A DNA stretch of 64,000 nucleotides from [Enterobacter] lignolyticus SCF1 (GCF_000164865.1 NC_014618.1:4712001-4776000); one strand, 5' to 3'; positions 33,772 through 42,697 are shown, numbered from the stretch's first letter. Program-made: numbers and translations. The notes: generated from the letters alone by a model not told the origin.

Positions 33772-34014
33772 AAAAAAGGCGACAGAGCAATCTGTCGCCT
33801 TTTTTCCTGACTCACAACCCATTACGGGTCTGACAATCCCTGTAGCCCTACAACACACCCTGTTATCCCTTGGCGCTGAACGCTCCGTGTCGTACTCCAT
33901 TTCCCTAAAAAAACGTCTCCGGACGCCTGCCTCCCTGGCAACTCCTGTGTCTTCGCCTCCTGGCGTTCCTGACCCTCATCCTGAGTCGGTGTTCCTTCCG
34001 GCATCCTCGCCTGT
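33772..34014 (-). ncRNA. csrC: CsrC regulatory RNA
   Basis: CsrC titrates the translational regulator CsrA. Read on the minus strand this roughly 243-base RNA carries about fifteen GGA motifs, many in AGGA or CGGAG hairpin-loop contexts (for example CAGGATGAGGGTCAGGA and CGTCCGGAGACG). It ends in the terminator GGCGACAG...CTGTCGCC followed by TTTTTTC. Sequence and location between yihI and engB match E. coli csrC. Promoter: TTGTGA at 34044-34049 and TAAAGT at 34022-34027, 16 bases apart. The 5' end is estimated from the promoter and from E. coli. Confidence 0.92.
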
Positions 34015-34285
34015 GGGTGCTACTTTACCGTTTTACGCTAAACTCACAAGCCATTACGGGATAAAGAAATGCAAATTCAGAATTGTGCTCACAAATAAGC
34101 CATTGATTTAACTTAAATCACAAAAAATGTCGCCTGCAATTTCTCTGAAAGTTCGCATAGTCCAGATGGCAAATGTCTTACACGGAGCAAGGTTATAACT
34201 TACAGGCGAAACGATGCGGAAAGGCGCCTTTTGCCAATGTTCAGGTATAATCCCTGACATTATCCGATTTCATGGAGACGACCCT

Positions 34286-34912
34286 TTGACTAACTGGAAT
34301 TACCAACAGACGCATTTTGTCACCAGTGCGCCTGATATTCGCCACTTGCCTGCCGACAGCGGTATTGAAGTGGCGTTCGCCGGCCGCTCCAACGCAGGAA
34401 AATCCAGCGCGCTGAATACGCTGACCAACCAGAAAAGCCTGGCGCGCACCTCAAAAACGCCGGGCCGTACTCAGCTCATTAACCTGTTTGAAGTCGCCGA
34501 CGGTAAGCGTCTTGTCGACCTCCCGGGCTATGGCTACGCGGAAGTGCCGGAAGAAATGAAGCGCAAATGGCAGCGCGCGCTGGGCGAATACCTGGAAAAA
34601 CGCCTGTGCCTGAAGGGCCTGGTGGTATTAATGGACATTCGCCATCCGCTGAAGGACCTCGATCAGCAGATGATCGAATGGGCCGTCGACAGCGGTATTC
34701 AGGTACTGGTTCTGCTGACCAAAGCCGATAAGCTCGCCAGCGGCGCGCGTAAAGCCCAGCTGAATATGGTGCGTGAAGCCGCCACCGCGTTTAACGGCGA
34801 TGTGCAGGTTGAAGCGTTTTCATCGCTGAAGAAGCAGGGTGTGGATAAGCTGCGCGAGAAGCTGGATACGTGGTTCAGCGAGATCCCTCCGCAGGAAGAG
34901 GCGGAAGCATAA
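34286..34912 (+). CDS. engB: Ribosome biogenesis GTPase EngB (YihA/YsxC)
   Basis: EngB is an essential GTPase of 50S assembly and has also been linked to cell division. The 208 residues carry GRSNAGKSS (G1), RTSKTPGRTQ (G2), DLPGYGYAEVP (G3), LTKADKL (G4) and a late SSLKKQG (G5). The start is a TTG at 34286 preceded by GGAG with an eight-base spacer, giving LTNWNYQQTHF, which matches E. coli MTNLNYQQTHF. A longer in-frame start at 34214 would add 24 residues not found in the family. Confidence 0.95.
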   Translation: MTNWNYQQTHFVTSAPDIRHLPADSGIEVAFAGRSNAGKSSALNTLTNQKSLARTSKTPGRTQLINLFEVADGKRLVDLPGYGYAEVPEEMKRKWQRALGEYLEKRLCLKGLVVLMDIRHPLKDLDQQMIEWAVDSGIQVLVLLTKADKLASGARKAQLNMVREAATAFNGDVQVEAFSSLKKQGVDKLREKLDTWFSEIPPQEEAEA

Positions 34913-34918
34913 TCTCAG

Positions 34919-34944
34919 GCGCGGCACAGTCCGCGCTTTTTTTT
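34919..34944 (+). terminator. Intrinsic terminator of engB
   Basis: GCGCGG, six-base loop, CCGCGC, then eight T. It lies just after the engB stop and before the convergent spf RNA. Confidence 0.9.
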
Positions 34945-34951
34945 GCCACAA

Positions 34952-35060
34952 TAAAAAACGCCCCAGTCATTACTGACTGGGGCGGCTAAAATATTCAGCC
35001 AAATCCGATTACGTGAAGTAAAAGGTCTGAAAGATAGAACATCTTACCTCTGTACCCTAC
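34952..35060 (-). ncRNA. spf: Spot 42 sRNA
   Basis: Spot 42 is an Hfq-dependent RNA that represses genes for use of secondary carbon sources when glucose is present. The minus strand begins GTAGGGTACAGAGGTAAGAT and ends in the terminator GCCCCAGTCA...TGACTGGGGC followed by GTTTTTTA. It has 109 bases, the E. coli length. Unstructured regions such as TTTTACTTCACG are kept. Upstream, TAGAGT is a likely -10 and TTGTGATGGCTATTAGATTT (about 35135-35156) resembles the CRP site that represses spf. It is downstream of polA, as in E. coli. Confidence 0.97.
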
Positions 35061-35207
35061 GCGAACAACTCTACTCTTTTTTTCTCAGCGTACAAAGTAC
35101 TTTTTGTAGTTTTTTTTCACTCTTTACATAGCAAAATCTAATAGCCATCACAAAAAGCGATAAGTTATGTTGCTTAGTTACAAAAGCACGCGACGTTCTT
35201 CGTACGG

Positions 35208-37994
35208 TTAGTGCGCTTGATCCCAGTTATCACCGCTCCCCACTTCCACCAGCAACGGCACGTCAAGCGCCATGCTGCTTTCCATCAGCTCATGGATCTT
35301 TTTCGAGACCGCGTCCAGCGCGTCCTTATGCACTTCGAACACCAGTTCATCGTGTACCTGCATGATCATCCGCACGCGCGGCTGCTCCTCTTGCAGCCAG
35401 GCATCAACGGCGATCATCGCCCGCTTAATGATATCTGCGGCGGTACCCTGCATCGGCGCGTTAATCGCAGCACGCTCTGCCGCGGCGCGGCGCGCGGCGT
35501 TGCTGGACTTGATATCCGGCAGGTACAGGCGACGGCCCTCGAGCGTCTCGACATACCCCTGCTCTTTTGCCTGCGCCCGGGTGCGCTCCATATACTCCAG
35601 CACGCCAGGATAGCGCTCGAAGTAGAGATCCATGTATTTCTGCGACTCTTTGCGTGGAATATTGAGCTGGCGGGACAAGCCAAACGCGCTCATGCCGTAG
35701 ATCAAACCGAAGTTTATCGCTTTCGCGCTGCGGCGCTGTTCCGCGGAAACGCTTTCCAGCGGTAGCCCAAACACTTCCGCCGCCGTCGCGCGGTGGATAT
35801 CTTTGCCTTCCGCAAACGCCTTCAGCAGCCCTTTGTCGCGTGACAGATGCGCCATGATGCGCAGTTCAATTTGCGAGTAGTCCGCAGAAACGATGAGATA
35901 GTCTTCCGGAGCGATAAACGCCTGGCGGATGCGGCGCCCTTCTTCATTGCGAACCGGAATGTTCTGCAGGTTCGGGTCGGTCGACGACAGACGTCCCGTT
36001 GCGGTAACCGCCTGGTGATAAGACGTATGTACACGGCCGGTTTTCGGGTTAATCATCAGCGGCAGCTTATCGGTGTAGGTCGATTTCAGCTTCGCCAGCC
36101 CGCGATACTCCAGAATGACTTTTGGCAGCGGGTAGTCCAGCGCCAGCTCTTCCAGCACCTCTTCCGACGTCGACGGCGCGCCGCCAGGGGTTTTCTTCAG
36201 CGGTTTAATCCCCTGCTTCTCAAAGAGAATGGTCTGCAGCTGCTTGGTCGACGAGAGGTTAAACGGCTCGCCGGCAATGTCATGCGCTTTTTGCTCAAGC
36301 TCCGCCAGGCGCAGGGTAATCTCCTCCGAGTGCTTTTGCAGCACCTGCGGATCGATTTTCACGCCGTTACGTTCGATACGGGAGAGCACCGGCACCAGCG
36401 GCATTTCGATATTGCGGAAAACGTTGAGAGGACCTTCGCGCTTTTGCAGCTTCGGCCACATCTTCAGATGCAGCTGCAGAGTGACGTCGGCATCTTCCGC
36501 CGCATAGCGCCCGGCCTGCTCAAGATCGATTTGGTTGAAGGTCAGCTGGTTCTTACCCTTACCGGCAATCTCTTCGAAGGTGATGGTTTTATGCTTCAGC
36601 CAGCGCTCGGAAAGGCTGTCCATGTCATGACGACCGGCGACGCTATCCAGCGTATAGGACTCCAGCATGGTGTCCCAGGCAATCCCGCGCAGCTCAATAC
36701 CGTAATTCGCCAGGATACCGCGATCATACTTCAGGTTTTGCCCGACCTTCAGCGCCTTTTCATCTTCCAGCAGGGGCTTAAGCAGCTCCAGCGCCCGCTC
36801 ACGGGAAATTTGCTCCGGCGCGCCGATATAGTCATGCGCGACAGGCACGTAGGCCGCAACGCCCGGCTCGCAGGCGAACGACAGCCCCACCATGTTGGCG
36901 GAGTGGTTGTCGAGGCTATCCGTTTCCGTATCAAACGCAAACAGCGGCGCCTTTTTCAGCTTCTCGATCCAGCTTTTCAGCGTCTCCTCATCGAGAACGG
37001 TGACGTAGTGCTCCGCCGACAGCGCGGAAACGACCTCTTCCGCGTCTTCTTCCACAACCGGCGCGGCCACAGGTTTCGCCGCGGGTTTGCCGCCTTTCGC
37101 CTGCAGCCATTTACCGCTCTCAACGTCCGTCGTCCAGCGCTTAAACTCATACTTTTTAAACAGCTCCACCAGCGTGTCGGCGGCTGGCGGCTGCACTTCA
37201 AGCTGCTCGCAGCTCTGCTCCAGAGCAACATCGGTTTTGATGGTGGCGAGCTGGTAGGAGAGGTAGGCGACCTCTTTGTTTTGCTCAAGCTTCGCGGCCA
37301 TCGTTTTCGCGCCGCGGAAGCTCAGCTCAGCGATTTTCTCCGGCTGCGCATACAGAACATCAAGACCGCCAAGCCCCTGCAGCAGCGCCTGCGCCGTTTT
37401 CTCACCGACGCCAGGCACGCCAGGAATGTTGTCCGACGAGTCGCCCATCAGTGCGAGGAAATCGATGATAAGCTCCGGCGGTACGCCGTATTTGGTCACC
37501 ACCTCATCCGGCCCAAGCACGGTGTTGGTCATGGTGTTAATCAGGGTAATACCCGGCGTCACCAGCTGCGCCATGTCTTTATCGCCCGTGCTGATAAGCA
37601 CCGGGCGGCCGACCTTTTCCGCTTCCCGCGCCAGCGTACCGATAACGTCGTCCGCTTCCACGCCGGAAACGGCCAGCAGCGGTAGCCCCATCGCTCTGAC
37701 CATCGCGTGCAGCGGTTCAATCTGCGCGCGAAGATCGTCCGGCATCGGAGGACGGTGGGATTTGTAATGTTCAAACAGTTCATCACGGAAGGTTTTCCCC
37801 TTGGCATCAAACACTACCGCCGCATGGGTAGGCTGATACTGCAGGATGAGGCTGCGCAGCATATTCAACACGCCGTACATCGCTCCCGTCGGTTCCCCGG
37901 CGCTGTTGGTCAGCGGAGGAAACGCGTGATACGCGCGGTAGAGATAGGAGGAGCCATCAACCAGGATGAGGGGATTTTCTTGGATCTGAACCAT
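35208..37994 (-). CDS. polA: DNA polymerase I
   Basis: PolA removes RNA primers and fills repair gaps. The 928 residues match E. coli. Residues 1 to about 300 are the 5'-3' exonuclease (DGSSYLYRAYHA, GEKTAQALLQ). Residues about 330-515 are the 3'-5' proofreading domain (FAFDTETDSLD, YAAEDADVTLQLH). The polymerase follows, with motif A DYSQIELRIMAHLS, motif B RRSAKAINFGLIYG and motif C MQVHDELVFEVH. The upstream region carries DnaA-box-like sequences. Confidence 0.98.
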   Translation of the reverse strand: MVQIQENPLILVDGSSYLYRAYHAFPPLTNSAGEPTGAMYGVLNMLRSLILQYQPTHAAVVFDAKGKTFRDELFEHYKSHRPPMPDDLRAQIEPLHAMVRAMGLPLLAVSGVEADDVIGTLAREAEKVGRPVLISTGDKDMAQLVTPGITLINTMTNTVLGPDEVVTKYGVPPELIIDFLALMGDSSDNIPGVPGVGEKTAQALLQGLGGLDVLYAQPEKIAELSFRGAKTMAAKLEQNKEVAYLSYQLATIKTDVALEQSCEQLEVQPPAADTLVELFKKYEFKRWTTDVESGKWLQAKGGKPAAKPVAAPVVEEDAEEVVSALSAEHYVTVLDEETLKSWIEKLKKAPLFAFDTETDSLDNHSANMVGLSFACEPGVAAYVPVAHDYIGAPEQISRERALELLKPLLEDEKALKVGQNLKYDRGILANYGIELRGIAWDTMLESYTLDSVAGRHDMDSLSERWLKHKTITFEEIAGKGKNQLTFNQIDLEQAGRYAAEDADVTLQLHLKMWPKLQKREGPLNVFRNIEMPLVPVLSRIERNGVKIDPQVLQKHSEEITLRLAELEQKAHDIAGEPFNLSSTKQLQTILFEKQGIKPLKKTPGGAPSTSEEVLEELALDYPLPKVILEYRGLAKLKSTYTDKLPLMINPKTGRVHTSYHQAVTATGRLSSTDPNLQNIPVRNEEGRRIRQAFIAPEDYLIVSADYSQIELRIMAHLSRDKGLLKAFAEGKDIHRATAAEVFGLPLESVSAEQRRSAKAINFGLIYGMSAFGLSRQLNIPRKESQKYMDLYFERYPGVLEYMERTRAQAKEQGYVETLEGRRLYLPDIKSSNAARRAAAERAAINAPMQGTAADIIKRAMIAVDAWLQEEQPRVRMIMQVHDELVFEVHKDALDAVSKKIHELMESSMALDVPLLVEVGSGDNWDQAH

Positions 37995-38118
37995 AATTTC
38001 CGTGCCTGTTTATCAGATTAGGGTTAAAGAATGCCACAGACGGAGGTAAAACATGAATTTTTCACCATTATTGCGGCAAAAGATTTACAGATCCTCTGGA
38101 TCTCTCGCAAAAAGCACC

Positions 38119-38139
38119 TGTGGATAAGTTTGTGTATAG
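38119..38139. promoter_or_regulatory. Two DnaA-box-like sequences upstream of polA
   Basis: TGTGGATAA (38119-38127) is a perfect DnaA box (TTATCCACA on the other strand). TGTGTATAG (38131-38139) is one base from the TTATACACA type. They are three bases apart, in the same orientation. They lie in the 396-base polA-yihG gap, about 125 bases before polA, whose remaining sequence is A+T-rich with no gene. DnaA control of polA is a reasonable inference. Confidence 0.6.
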
Positions 38140-38390
38140 ATTTATTCCGGCGAGTAAATGCTAATAACGGAAAGATCTTTTAGATTTCATTTTTCTTATA
38201 TTTCATTGTGTTATAAAACATCAATATCATCTTTTACCTTCGTGTCGACATTTTGTGCTATGTGGATATTCACAATGTCTATTTTTCTATTCTGGTATGA
38301 CCCGTCATTTGACGCGTTTTCTGATAAAATCAGCGCCTTGCGCCCGTAAAGCACGCACAATTTACAATTAACTATCTGAATAAATTGATT

Positions 38391-39305
38391 ATGTCGAGAT
38401 TGCTCGCTGCGATAACGCTTCTGCTGAGTATCGCTCTTACCATTGTAGTCACCGTGATCTGTTCGGTGCCGATTATTATCGCCGGGATCATTAAGCTGCT
38501 GCTGCCCGTTCCTGCGGTCTGGCGCTCAATCTCCGTCTTCTGCAATCTGATGATGTACTGCTGGTGCGCCGGGCTTGCGGTACTGCTGCGCCTGAACCCG
38601 CGGCTACAGTGGGATGTTGAAGGGCTGGAAGGACTCAATAAAAAGAACTGGTACCTGCTGATATGCAACCATCACAGCTGGGCAGACATCGTGGTGCTGT
38701 GCGTACTGTTCCGTAAACATATCCCAATGAATAAGTACTTTCTGAAGCAACAGCTTGCCTGGGTGCCTTTCATCGGCCTGGCATGTTGGGCGCTGGATAT
38801 GCCGTTTATGCGCCGCTATTCCCGCGGCTACCTTATCCGCCACCCGGAACGTCGCGGAAAAGATGTCGAAACCACCCGTCGCTCCTGCGAGAAGTTTCGC
38901 GCGCATCCGACGACTATCGTTAACTTTGTCGAAGGCTCCCGCTTTACCGAAGAAAAGCGCCGCCAGACGCGTTCCCCGTTCAAAAACCTGCTGCCGCCAA
39001 AAGCGGCGGGTATTGCGATGGCGCTAAACGTGCTGGGTACCCAGTTCGATAAGCTGCTGGACGTCACGCTGTGCTACCCGGAAAACGACAAGACTCCGTT
39101 TTATGACATGCTGAGCGGTAAACTGACGCGCATTGTGGTGCGCATCAACCTGGTGTCCGTCAACGATGAGCTGCACGGCGATTACGTCAACGATAAGAAC
39201 TTTAAGCGCGGATTCCAGCAGTGGCTGAACGTCCTGTGGAACGATAAAGATGTGCTGATTGAAGACATTAAAGCGGGACGGGCGGCGGAGAAAAAGCGAG
39301 CCTGA
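38391..39305 (+). CDS. yihG: Probable acyltransferase YihG
   Basis: A 304-residue inner-membrane acyltransferase of the PlsC/LPLAT family, similar to E. coli YihG, where a role in phosphatidic acid acyl composition has been reported. An N-terminal membrane helix (LLAAITLLLSIALTIVVTVI) and a second hydrophobic stretch precede the catalytic NHHSWAD (HX4D) near residue 95. FVEGSRFTEEK follows near residue 175. The ATG at 38391 has no clear ribosome site. The frame is open upstream with sequence resembling the E. coli N-terminus but without an ATG, so the true start may be a nearby TTG (38385). Confidence 0.9.
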   Translation: MSRLLAAITLLLSIALTIVVTVICSVPIIIAGIIKLLLPVPAVWRSISVFCNLMMYCWCAGLAVLLRLNPRLQWDVEGLEGLNKKNWYLLICNHHSWADIVVLCVLFRKHIPMNKYFLKQQLAWVPFIGLACWALDMPFMRRYSRGYLIRHPERRGKDVETTRRSCEKFRAHPTTIVNFVEGSRFTEEKRRQTRSPFKNLLPPKAAGIAMALNVLGTQFDKLLDVTLCYPENDKTPFYDMLSGKLTRIVVRINLVSVNDELHGDYVNDKNFKRGFQQWLNVLWNDKDVLIEDIKAGRAAEKKRA

Positions 39306-39324
39306 AAAGCAGATACCAGAAATG

Positions 39325-39356
39325 AAAACGCCGGTCAGTGACCGGCGTTTTTTTAT
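39325..39356. terminator. Bidirectional terminator between yihG and dsbA
   Basis: AAACGCCGGTCA and TGACCGGCGTTT form a long stem, with T runs on both strands (TTTTTTT on plus; AAAA read as TTTT on minus). It serves both convergent genes. Confidence 0.92.
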
Positions 39357-39976
39357 TTTTTCTCAACCAGTTGCTTCACGGTATCAGCATATTGCTGAAC
39401 GAAAGCGTCCATGTTGCTGGTGTCCATACCCTGCGGGTTCAGCTGGTATTTACCGTTAACAAACATGGCCGGCACGCCCTGCAGCTGCAGATCGGCTGCC
39501 GCTTTTTCCTGCTGCGCGACCAGCGATTTCACTACGAAACTGTTCCAGGCCGCGTCGTAGTCTTCACCTTTCACGCCGGCGTTAACAAAGACCTGGCGAA
39601 TATCGGCAACGGTCTGAACGGTTTGTGTTTTCTGCACAGCTTCAAACATCGGCGCCGTGATCTGGTCTTCCACGCCCAGCGCCATTGCCACTGCCCAGGC
39701 CTGAGTCAGGTCTTTACCCAACGGTCCCAGGAACTCCACGTGGTATTTGGTCATTTTGGTGCCTTCCGGCAGCTTTTTCTTCACCGTATCGGAAACGTGC
39801 AGCACTTCCTCAAACTGGTAGCAGTGCGGGCAATAAAATGAGAAGAACTCAAGCACCTGTGGTTCACCGGCAACCGGCTTATCAAGGGTGGTATATTCCT
39901 TACCATCGGTGATCTGCGCAGCCGATGCGCTGAATGCCAGAATCATTCCTGCCAGCGCCAGCCAAATTTTCTTCAT
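39353..39976 (-). CDS. dsbA: Thiol:disulfide interchange protein DsbA
   Basis: DsbA oxidises cysteine pairs in periplasmic proteins and is re-oxidised by DsbB. The 207 residues begin with a signal peptide (MKKIWLALAGMILAFSASAA). The active site CPHC is in FFSFYCPHCYQFEE near residue 49, with the cis-proline loop RGVPAMF-type sequence LQGVPAMFVNGKYQL near residue 165. It is one residue shorter than E. coli, in the GPLGKDL segment (GGDLGKDL there). The ATG at 39976 follows AGGAG. It lies 26 bases after srkA on the same strand, an arrangement co-transcribed in E. coli. Confidence 0.97.
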   Translation of the reverse strand: MKKIWLALAGMILAFSASAAQITDGKEYTTLDKPVAGEPQVLEFFSFYCPHCYQFEEVLHVSDTVKKKLPEGTKMTKYHVEFLGPLGKDLTQAWAVAMALGVEDQITAPMFEAVQKTQTVQTVADIRQVFVNAGVKGEDYDAAWNSFVVKSLVAQQEKAAADLQLQGVPAMFVNGKYQLNPQGMDTSNMDAFVQQYADTVKQLVEKK

Positions 39977-40002
39977 GGTCAACTCTCTCCTGAATATGTC
40001 AG

Positions 40003-40989
40003 TTAATACATTGGCGTTAATTGTAACGGAGGTTCCTGAAGAACCCGTGCTTGTTCCAAAAACATTTTTATTTGGTTGCGCCAGCTATCTTCCTCGGCAA
40101 GCCAGGGGAAGTTCACCGGAAACGCAGGGTCATCCCAACGGCGGATTAACCACGCCAGGTAATACACCATCCGCATGGCGCGCAACGGTTCGATGAAGGC
40201 TAGCTCAGCGGTGTCGAAGGTACTGAACTCTTCATAGGCTTCAAGAATGATATCGAGCTGCATGCGGCGCTCGGCGTTATCGCCATGCAGCAACATCCAC
40301 AGATCCTGAACCGCCGGACCGTTACGCGCGTCGTCCAGATCGACAAACAGCGGACCGTCACGCCACAGAATATTCCCGGCATGGCAGTCACCGTGCAGAC
40401 GCAGAGGGGTAAAGCGGTTGTGCCACAGCCCCATCACCGCGTCGATCAGTTTATCTACTGCGGCAAGAAGCTCACCTTTAAGGGATGATGGAATAAGCGA
40501 TGTGTTTTCAAACACATGGCGAGGTTCAAGCAGATACTCCTTCACCCCAATACCCGGACGCGCAACAAAGTTTTTTTTACGCCCGGTCTGATGCAGACGG
40601 CCCAGGTAGCGCCCCACCCACTCCATTTGATCGAGATTATCCGGCTCAAACTGACGACCGCCGACGCTTGGGAAGACCGCGAAAAAGAAGCCCTGATGAG
40701 AGAGCAGCGTCTGGTTATTGAAAACCACGGGAGCGGCAACAGGTACGCCATCCGCCTGCAGCTCAAGAGCGAACTGGTGTTCTTCGTTGATTTGTTCGGC
40801 TGACCAGCGCTGTGGGCGGTAGAACTTCACCACGAAACGACGCCTGTCTTCATCCTGAAACTGCCAGACGCGGTTTTCATAGCTGTTAAGCGGGGTCAAC
40901 CCCGAATCCACCCGGATCCCCTGCTCAAACAGCGCATCCATGATGGTATCCGGGTGTAATGTCTGGAAAGTAAAAGCCTTGTCGTTCAT
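40003..40989 (-). CDS. srkA: Stress response kinase SrkA (RdoA/YihE)
   Basis: SrkA is a cytoplasmic eukaryote-like Ser/Thr kinase of the APH fold that counters stress-induced death; in E. coli it is under Cpx control. The 328 residues equal the E. coli length. The lysine segment RRFVVKFYRPQRW, the catalytic loop LRLHGDCHAGNILW near residue 195 and the metal motif VDLDDARNGPAVQD are clear. It starts 76 bases after yihD and is followed closely by dsbA. I did not identify a CpxR box with confidence. Confidence 0.96.
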   Translation of the reverse strand: MNDKAFTFQTLHPDTIMDALFEQGIRVDSGLTPLNSYENRVWQFQDEDRRRFVVKFYRPQRWSAEQINEEHQFALELQADGVPVAAPVVFNNQTLLSHQGFFFAVFPSVGGRQFEPDNLDQMEWVGRYLGRLHQTGRKKNFVARPGIGVKEYLLEPRHVFENTSLIPSSLKGELLAAVDKLIDAVMGLWHNRFTPLRLHGDCHAGNILWRDGPLFVDLDDARNGPAVQDLWMLLHGDNAERRMQLDIILEAYEEFSTFDTAELAFIEPLRAMRMVYYLAWLIRRWDDPAFPVNFPWLAEEDSWRNQIKMFLEQARVLQEPPLQLTPMY

Positions 40990-41065
40990 CCGATTATCCG
41001 GAAATTACTACGAATGATTCAGGATATCATTTCACGACGATTTCGGTTGCGCCGCTTACAAGCTT

Positions 41066-41335
41066 TTACTCTTTAATTACGCCGCGTGCGCGCAGCAGCG
41101 CGGTTTTGAAATCCTCTTCATAGTCTTTCTGAATGCCAGGGATCGCCGCATCTTTCGCGGAATCACGCATCTTAAGATGGTAGATCAGGATATCGTCAGA
41201 AAGGTCGGTCAGTTCACCGTCAAAACCTGACTCCTTCGCCAGTTTCTGCAAAAATTGCATAAGATTCAGATCTGGCTCTTTCTGCCAGGCCGTCTGGAGG
41301 AGTTCAATCACTTCGTTAAGACGTTTACATTTCAT
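41066..41335 (-). CDS. yihD: YihD (DUF1040) protein
   Basis: An 89-residue soluble helical protein matching E. coli YihD (MKCKRLNEVIELLQTAWQKE at the start, the middle ILIYHLKMRDSA, the end ALLRARGVIKE). Its function is unknown. The ATG at 41335 was chosen because AAGGAG is seven bases upstream; an ATG two codons earlier is only one base from that site and is therefore unlikely. It is divergent from mobA with a 66-base gap. Confidence 0.93.
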   Translation of the reverse strand: MKCKRLNEVIELLQTAWQKEPDLNLMQFLQKLAKESGFDGELTDLSDDILIYHLKMRDSAKDAAIPGIQKDYEEDFKTALLRARGVIKE

Positions 41336-41401
41336 TGTCATGCTCCTTACGCTTGATAGGCACACGTTAACAGGGTCAAACCCACAATAAAAGAGGCGAT
41401 A

Positions 41402-41989
41402 TTGGTGAATCAGGATCGGGCAATTACCGGGGTGATACTGGCTGGCGGCCGGGCGACGCGCATGGGAGGTAAAGATAAAGGATTACAGCCGCTTAATGGG
41501 AAACCGTTATGGCGCCATGTCGCTGATGCTCTGCAAAAGCAGGTAGGACAACTCGCCATTAGCGCCAACCGACATCTTGCTATCTACCGGGAGAGCGGTT
41601 TCGCCGTCTATCCGGACAGCGTGGCAAACTATCCAGGCCCGCTGGCGGGAATGCTCTCCGTCATGCAGCAGGCCGATGGCGAATGGTTCCTGTTTTGCCC
41701 CTGCGACACCCCGTTTATTCCCGCTACGCTGGCCGAACGCTTTTGGCAGCAAAAGGACGCAGCACCGGTGGTATGGGCCCATGACGGCGAGCGCGATCAC
41801 CCGGCCATTGCGCTGGTTAACCGCAGTATCATACCGCAGCTGCTGGAGTATCTTACGCAGGGCGAACGTCGGGTAATGGTTTTTATGCGAAAGGCCGGTG
41901 GGCATCCGGTTGATTTTAGCGACAACCATGATGCCTTTATTAATGTGAATACGCTGGGCGATTTACAGCATATGCAGGAGAAGTCGTGA
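41402..41989 (+). CDS. mobA: Molybdenum cofactor guanylyltransferase MobA
   Basis: MobA joins GMP to molybdopterin to make the bis-MGD cofactor used by formate dehydrogenases such as FdoG in this window. About 195 residues show the nucleotidyltransferase loop GVILAGGRATRMGGKDKGL, the FLFCPCDTPFIP metal site and HDGERDHPAIALV. The start is not an ATG: either TTG at 41402 or GTG at 41405 behind AGAGGCG. Its last codons overlap the GTG start of mobB (GTGA). Confidence 0.94.
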   Translation: MVNQDRAITGVILAGGRATRMGGKDKGLQPLNGKPLWRHVADALQKQVGQLAISANRHLAIYRESGFAVYPDSVANYPGPLAGMLSVMQQADGEWFLFCPCDTPFIPATLAERFWQQKDAAPVVWAHDGERDHPAIALVNRSIIPQLLEYLTQGERRVMVFMRKAGGHPVDFSDNHDAFINVNTLGDLQHMQEKS

Positions 41990-42501
41990 TCCCACTGTTA
42001 GCCGTAGCGGCCTGGAGCGGTACAGGCAAAACAACGCTGCTGAAAGCCCTGATCCCGCTGCTATGTGCGCAGGGTATTCGCCCGGGGTTAATTAAACACA
42101 CCCACCATAATATGGACGTCGATATTCCCGGGAAAGACAGCTACGAGCTGCGTAAAGCAGGCGCCGCACAAACTATTGTGGCCAGCGCGCAGCGCTGGGC
42201 GTTGATGACGGAAACGCCGGAAGAAAATGAACTGGATTTGCATTACCTGGTAAGCCGTCTGGATCCATCGACGTTAGATTTGGTGCTGGTAGAAGGGTTT
42301 AAACACGAAGCGGTGCCCAAGATCCTGCTGTTCCGATCGGGTACGGGTCATCGCATCGAAGAACTGACGCTTGATGCGCACGTCATCGCCGTCGCCAGCG
42401 ACATTGCTTTACCGTTGAGCGTGCCGGTACTGGATCTCAACAATCCTGCCGCTATCGCGTTGTTTATTAAAACGTGGATCGCCGCAGCAAATACGGCCTG
42501 A
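41986..42501 (+). CDS. mobB: Molybdopterin-guanine dinucleotide accessory GTPase MobB
   Basis: MobB is a GTP-binding partner of MobA that improves cofactor maturation. The 171 residues have the P-loop AAWSGTGKTTLLKAL at the start, the GLIKHTHHNMDVDIPGKDSY switch segment and LVLVEGFKHEAVPK. The start is GTG at 41986, overlapping the mobA stop and implying coupling. It is followed after about 30 bases by the far terminator of the convergent rRNA operon. Confidence 0.95.
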   Translation: MIPLLAVAAWSGTGKTTLLKALIPLLCAQGIRPGLIKHTHHNMDVDIPGKDSYELRKAGAAQTIVASAQRWALMTETPEENELDLHYLVSRLDPSTLDLVLVEGFKHEAVPKILLFRSGTGHRIEELTLDAHVIAVASDIALPLSVPVLDLNNPAAIALFIKTWIAAANTA

Positions 42502-42529
42502 TGCTCTTTTTCGCAAGAAAAGGACAAAA

Positions 42530-42562
42530 ACGCAAAAAGCCCATCCGTCAGGATGGGCTCTT
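42530..42562 (-). terminator. rRNA operon terminator T2
   Basis: AGCCCATCC, loop GTCA, GGATGGGCT; the minus strand ends AAGCCCATCC...GGGCTTTTTGCG. It matches the second terminator of E. coli rrnB-type operons. The 135 bases between T1 and T2 repeat the 5S end (TTGATGCCTGGCAGTT, about 42570-42585) and carry two more GC-rich hairpins. Confidence 0.9.
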
Positions 42563-42697
42563 CACTTGATTGATGCCTGGCAGTTGTATGCCGGGCTTCC
42601 TGCCCGGCACCCTGCGGGCAGCACTCCGTGCTGTGCAAATCCGCTCCCGGCGGATTTGTCCTACTCAGGAGAGCGCTCACCGACAAGCAACACGTAA

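Noticed and set aside
33740..34111. 123-codon plus-strand frame between yihI and engB
   Set aside because: It is antisense to csrC, whose sequence, terminator and synteny are clear.
35847..37685. 612-codon plus-strand frame opposite polA
   Set aside because: Antisense of the polA coding region without a recognisable domain.
38158..38349. 63-codon plus-strand hydrophobic frame before yihG
   Set aside because: It begins with no ribosome site in A+T-rich DNA next to the DnaA boxes. The hydrophobic content follows from T-rich codons, so I could not support it as a gene.
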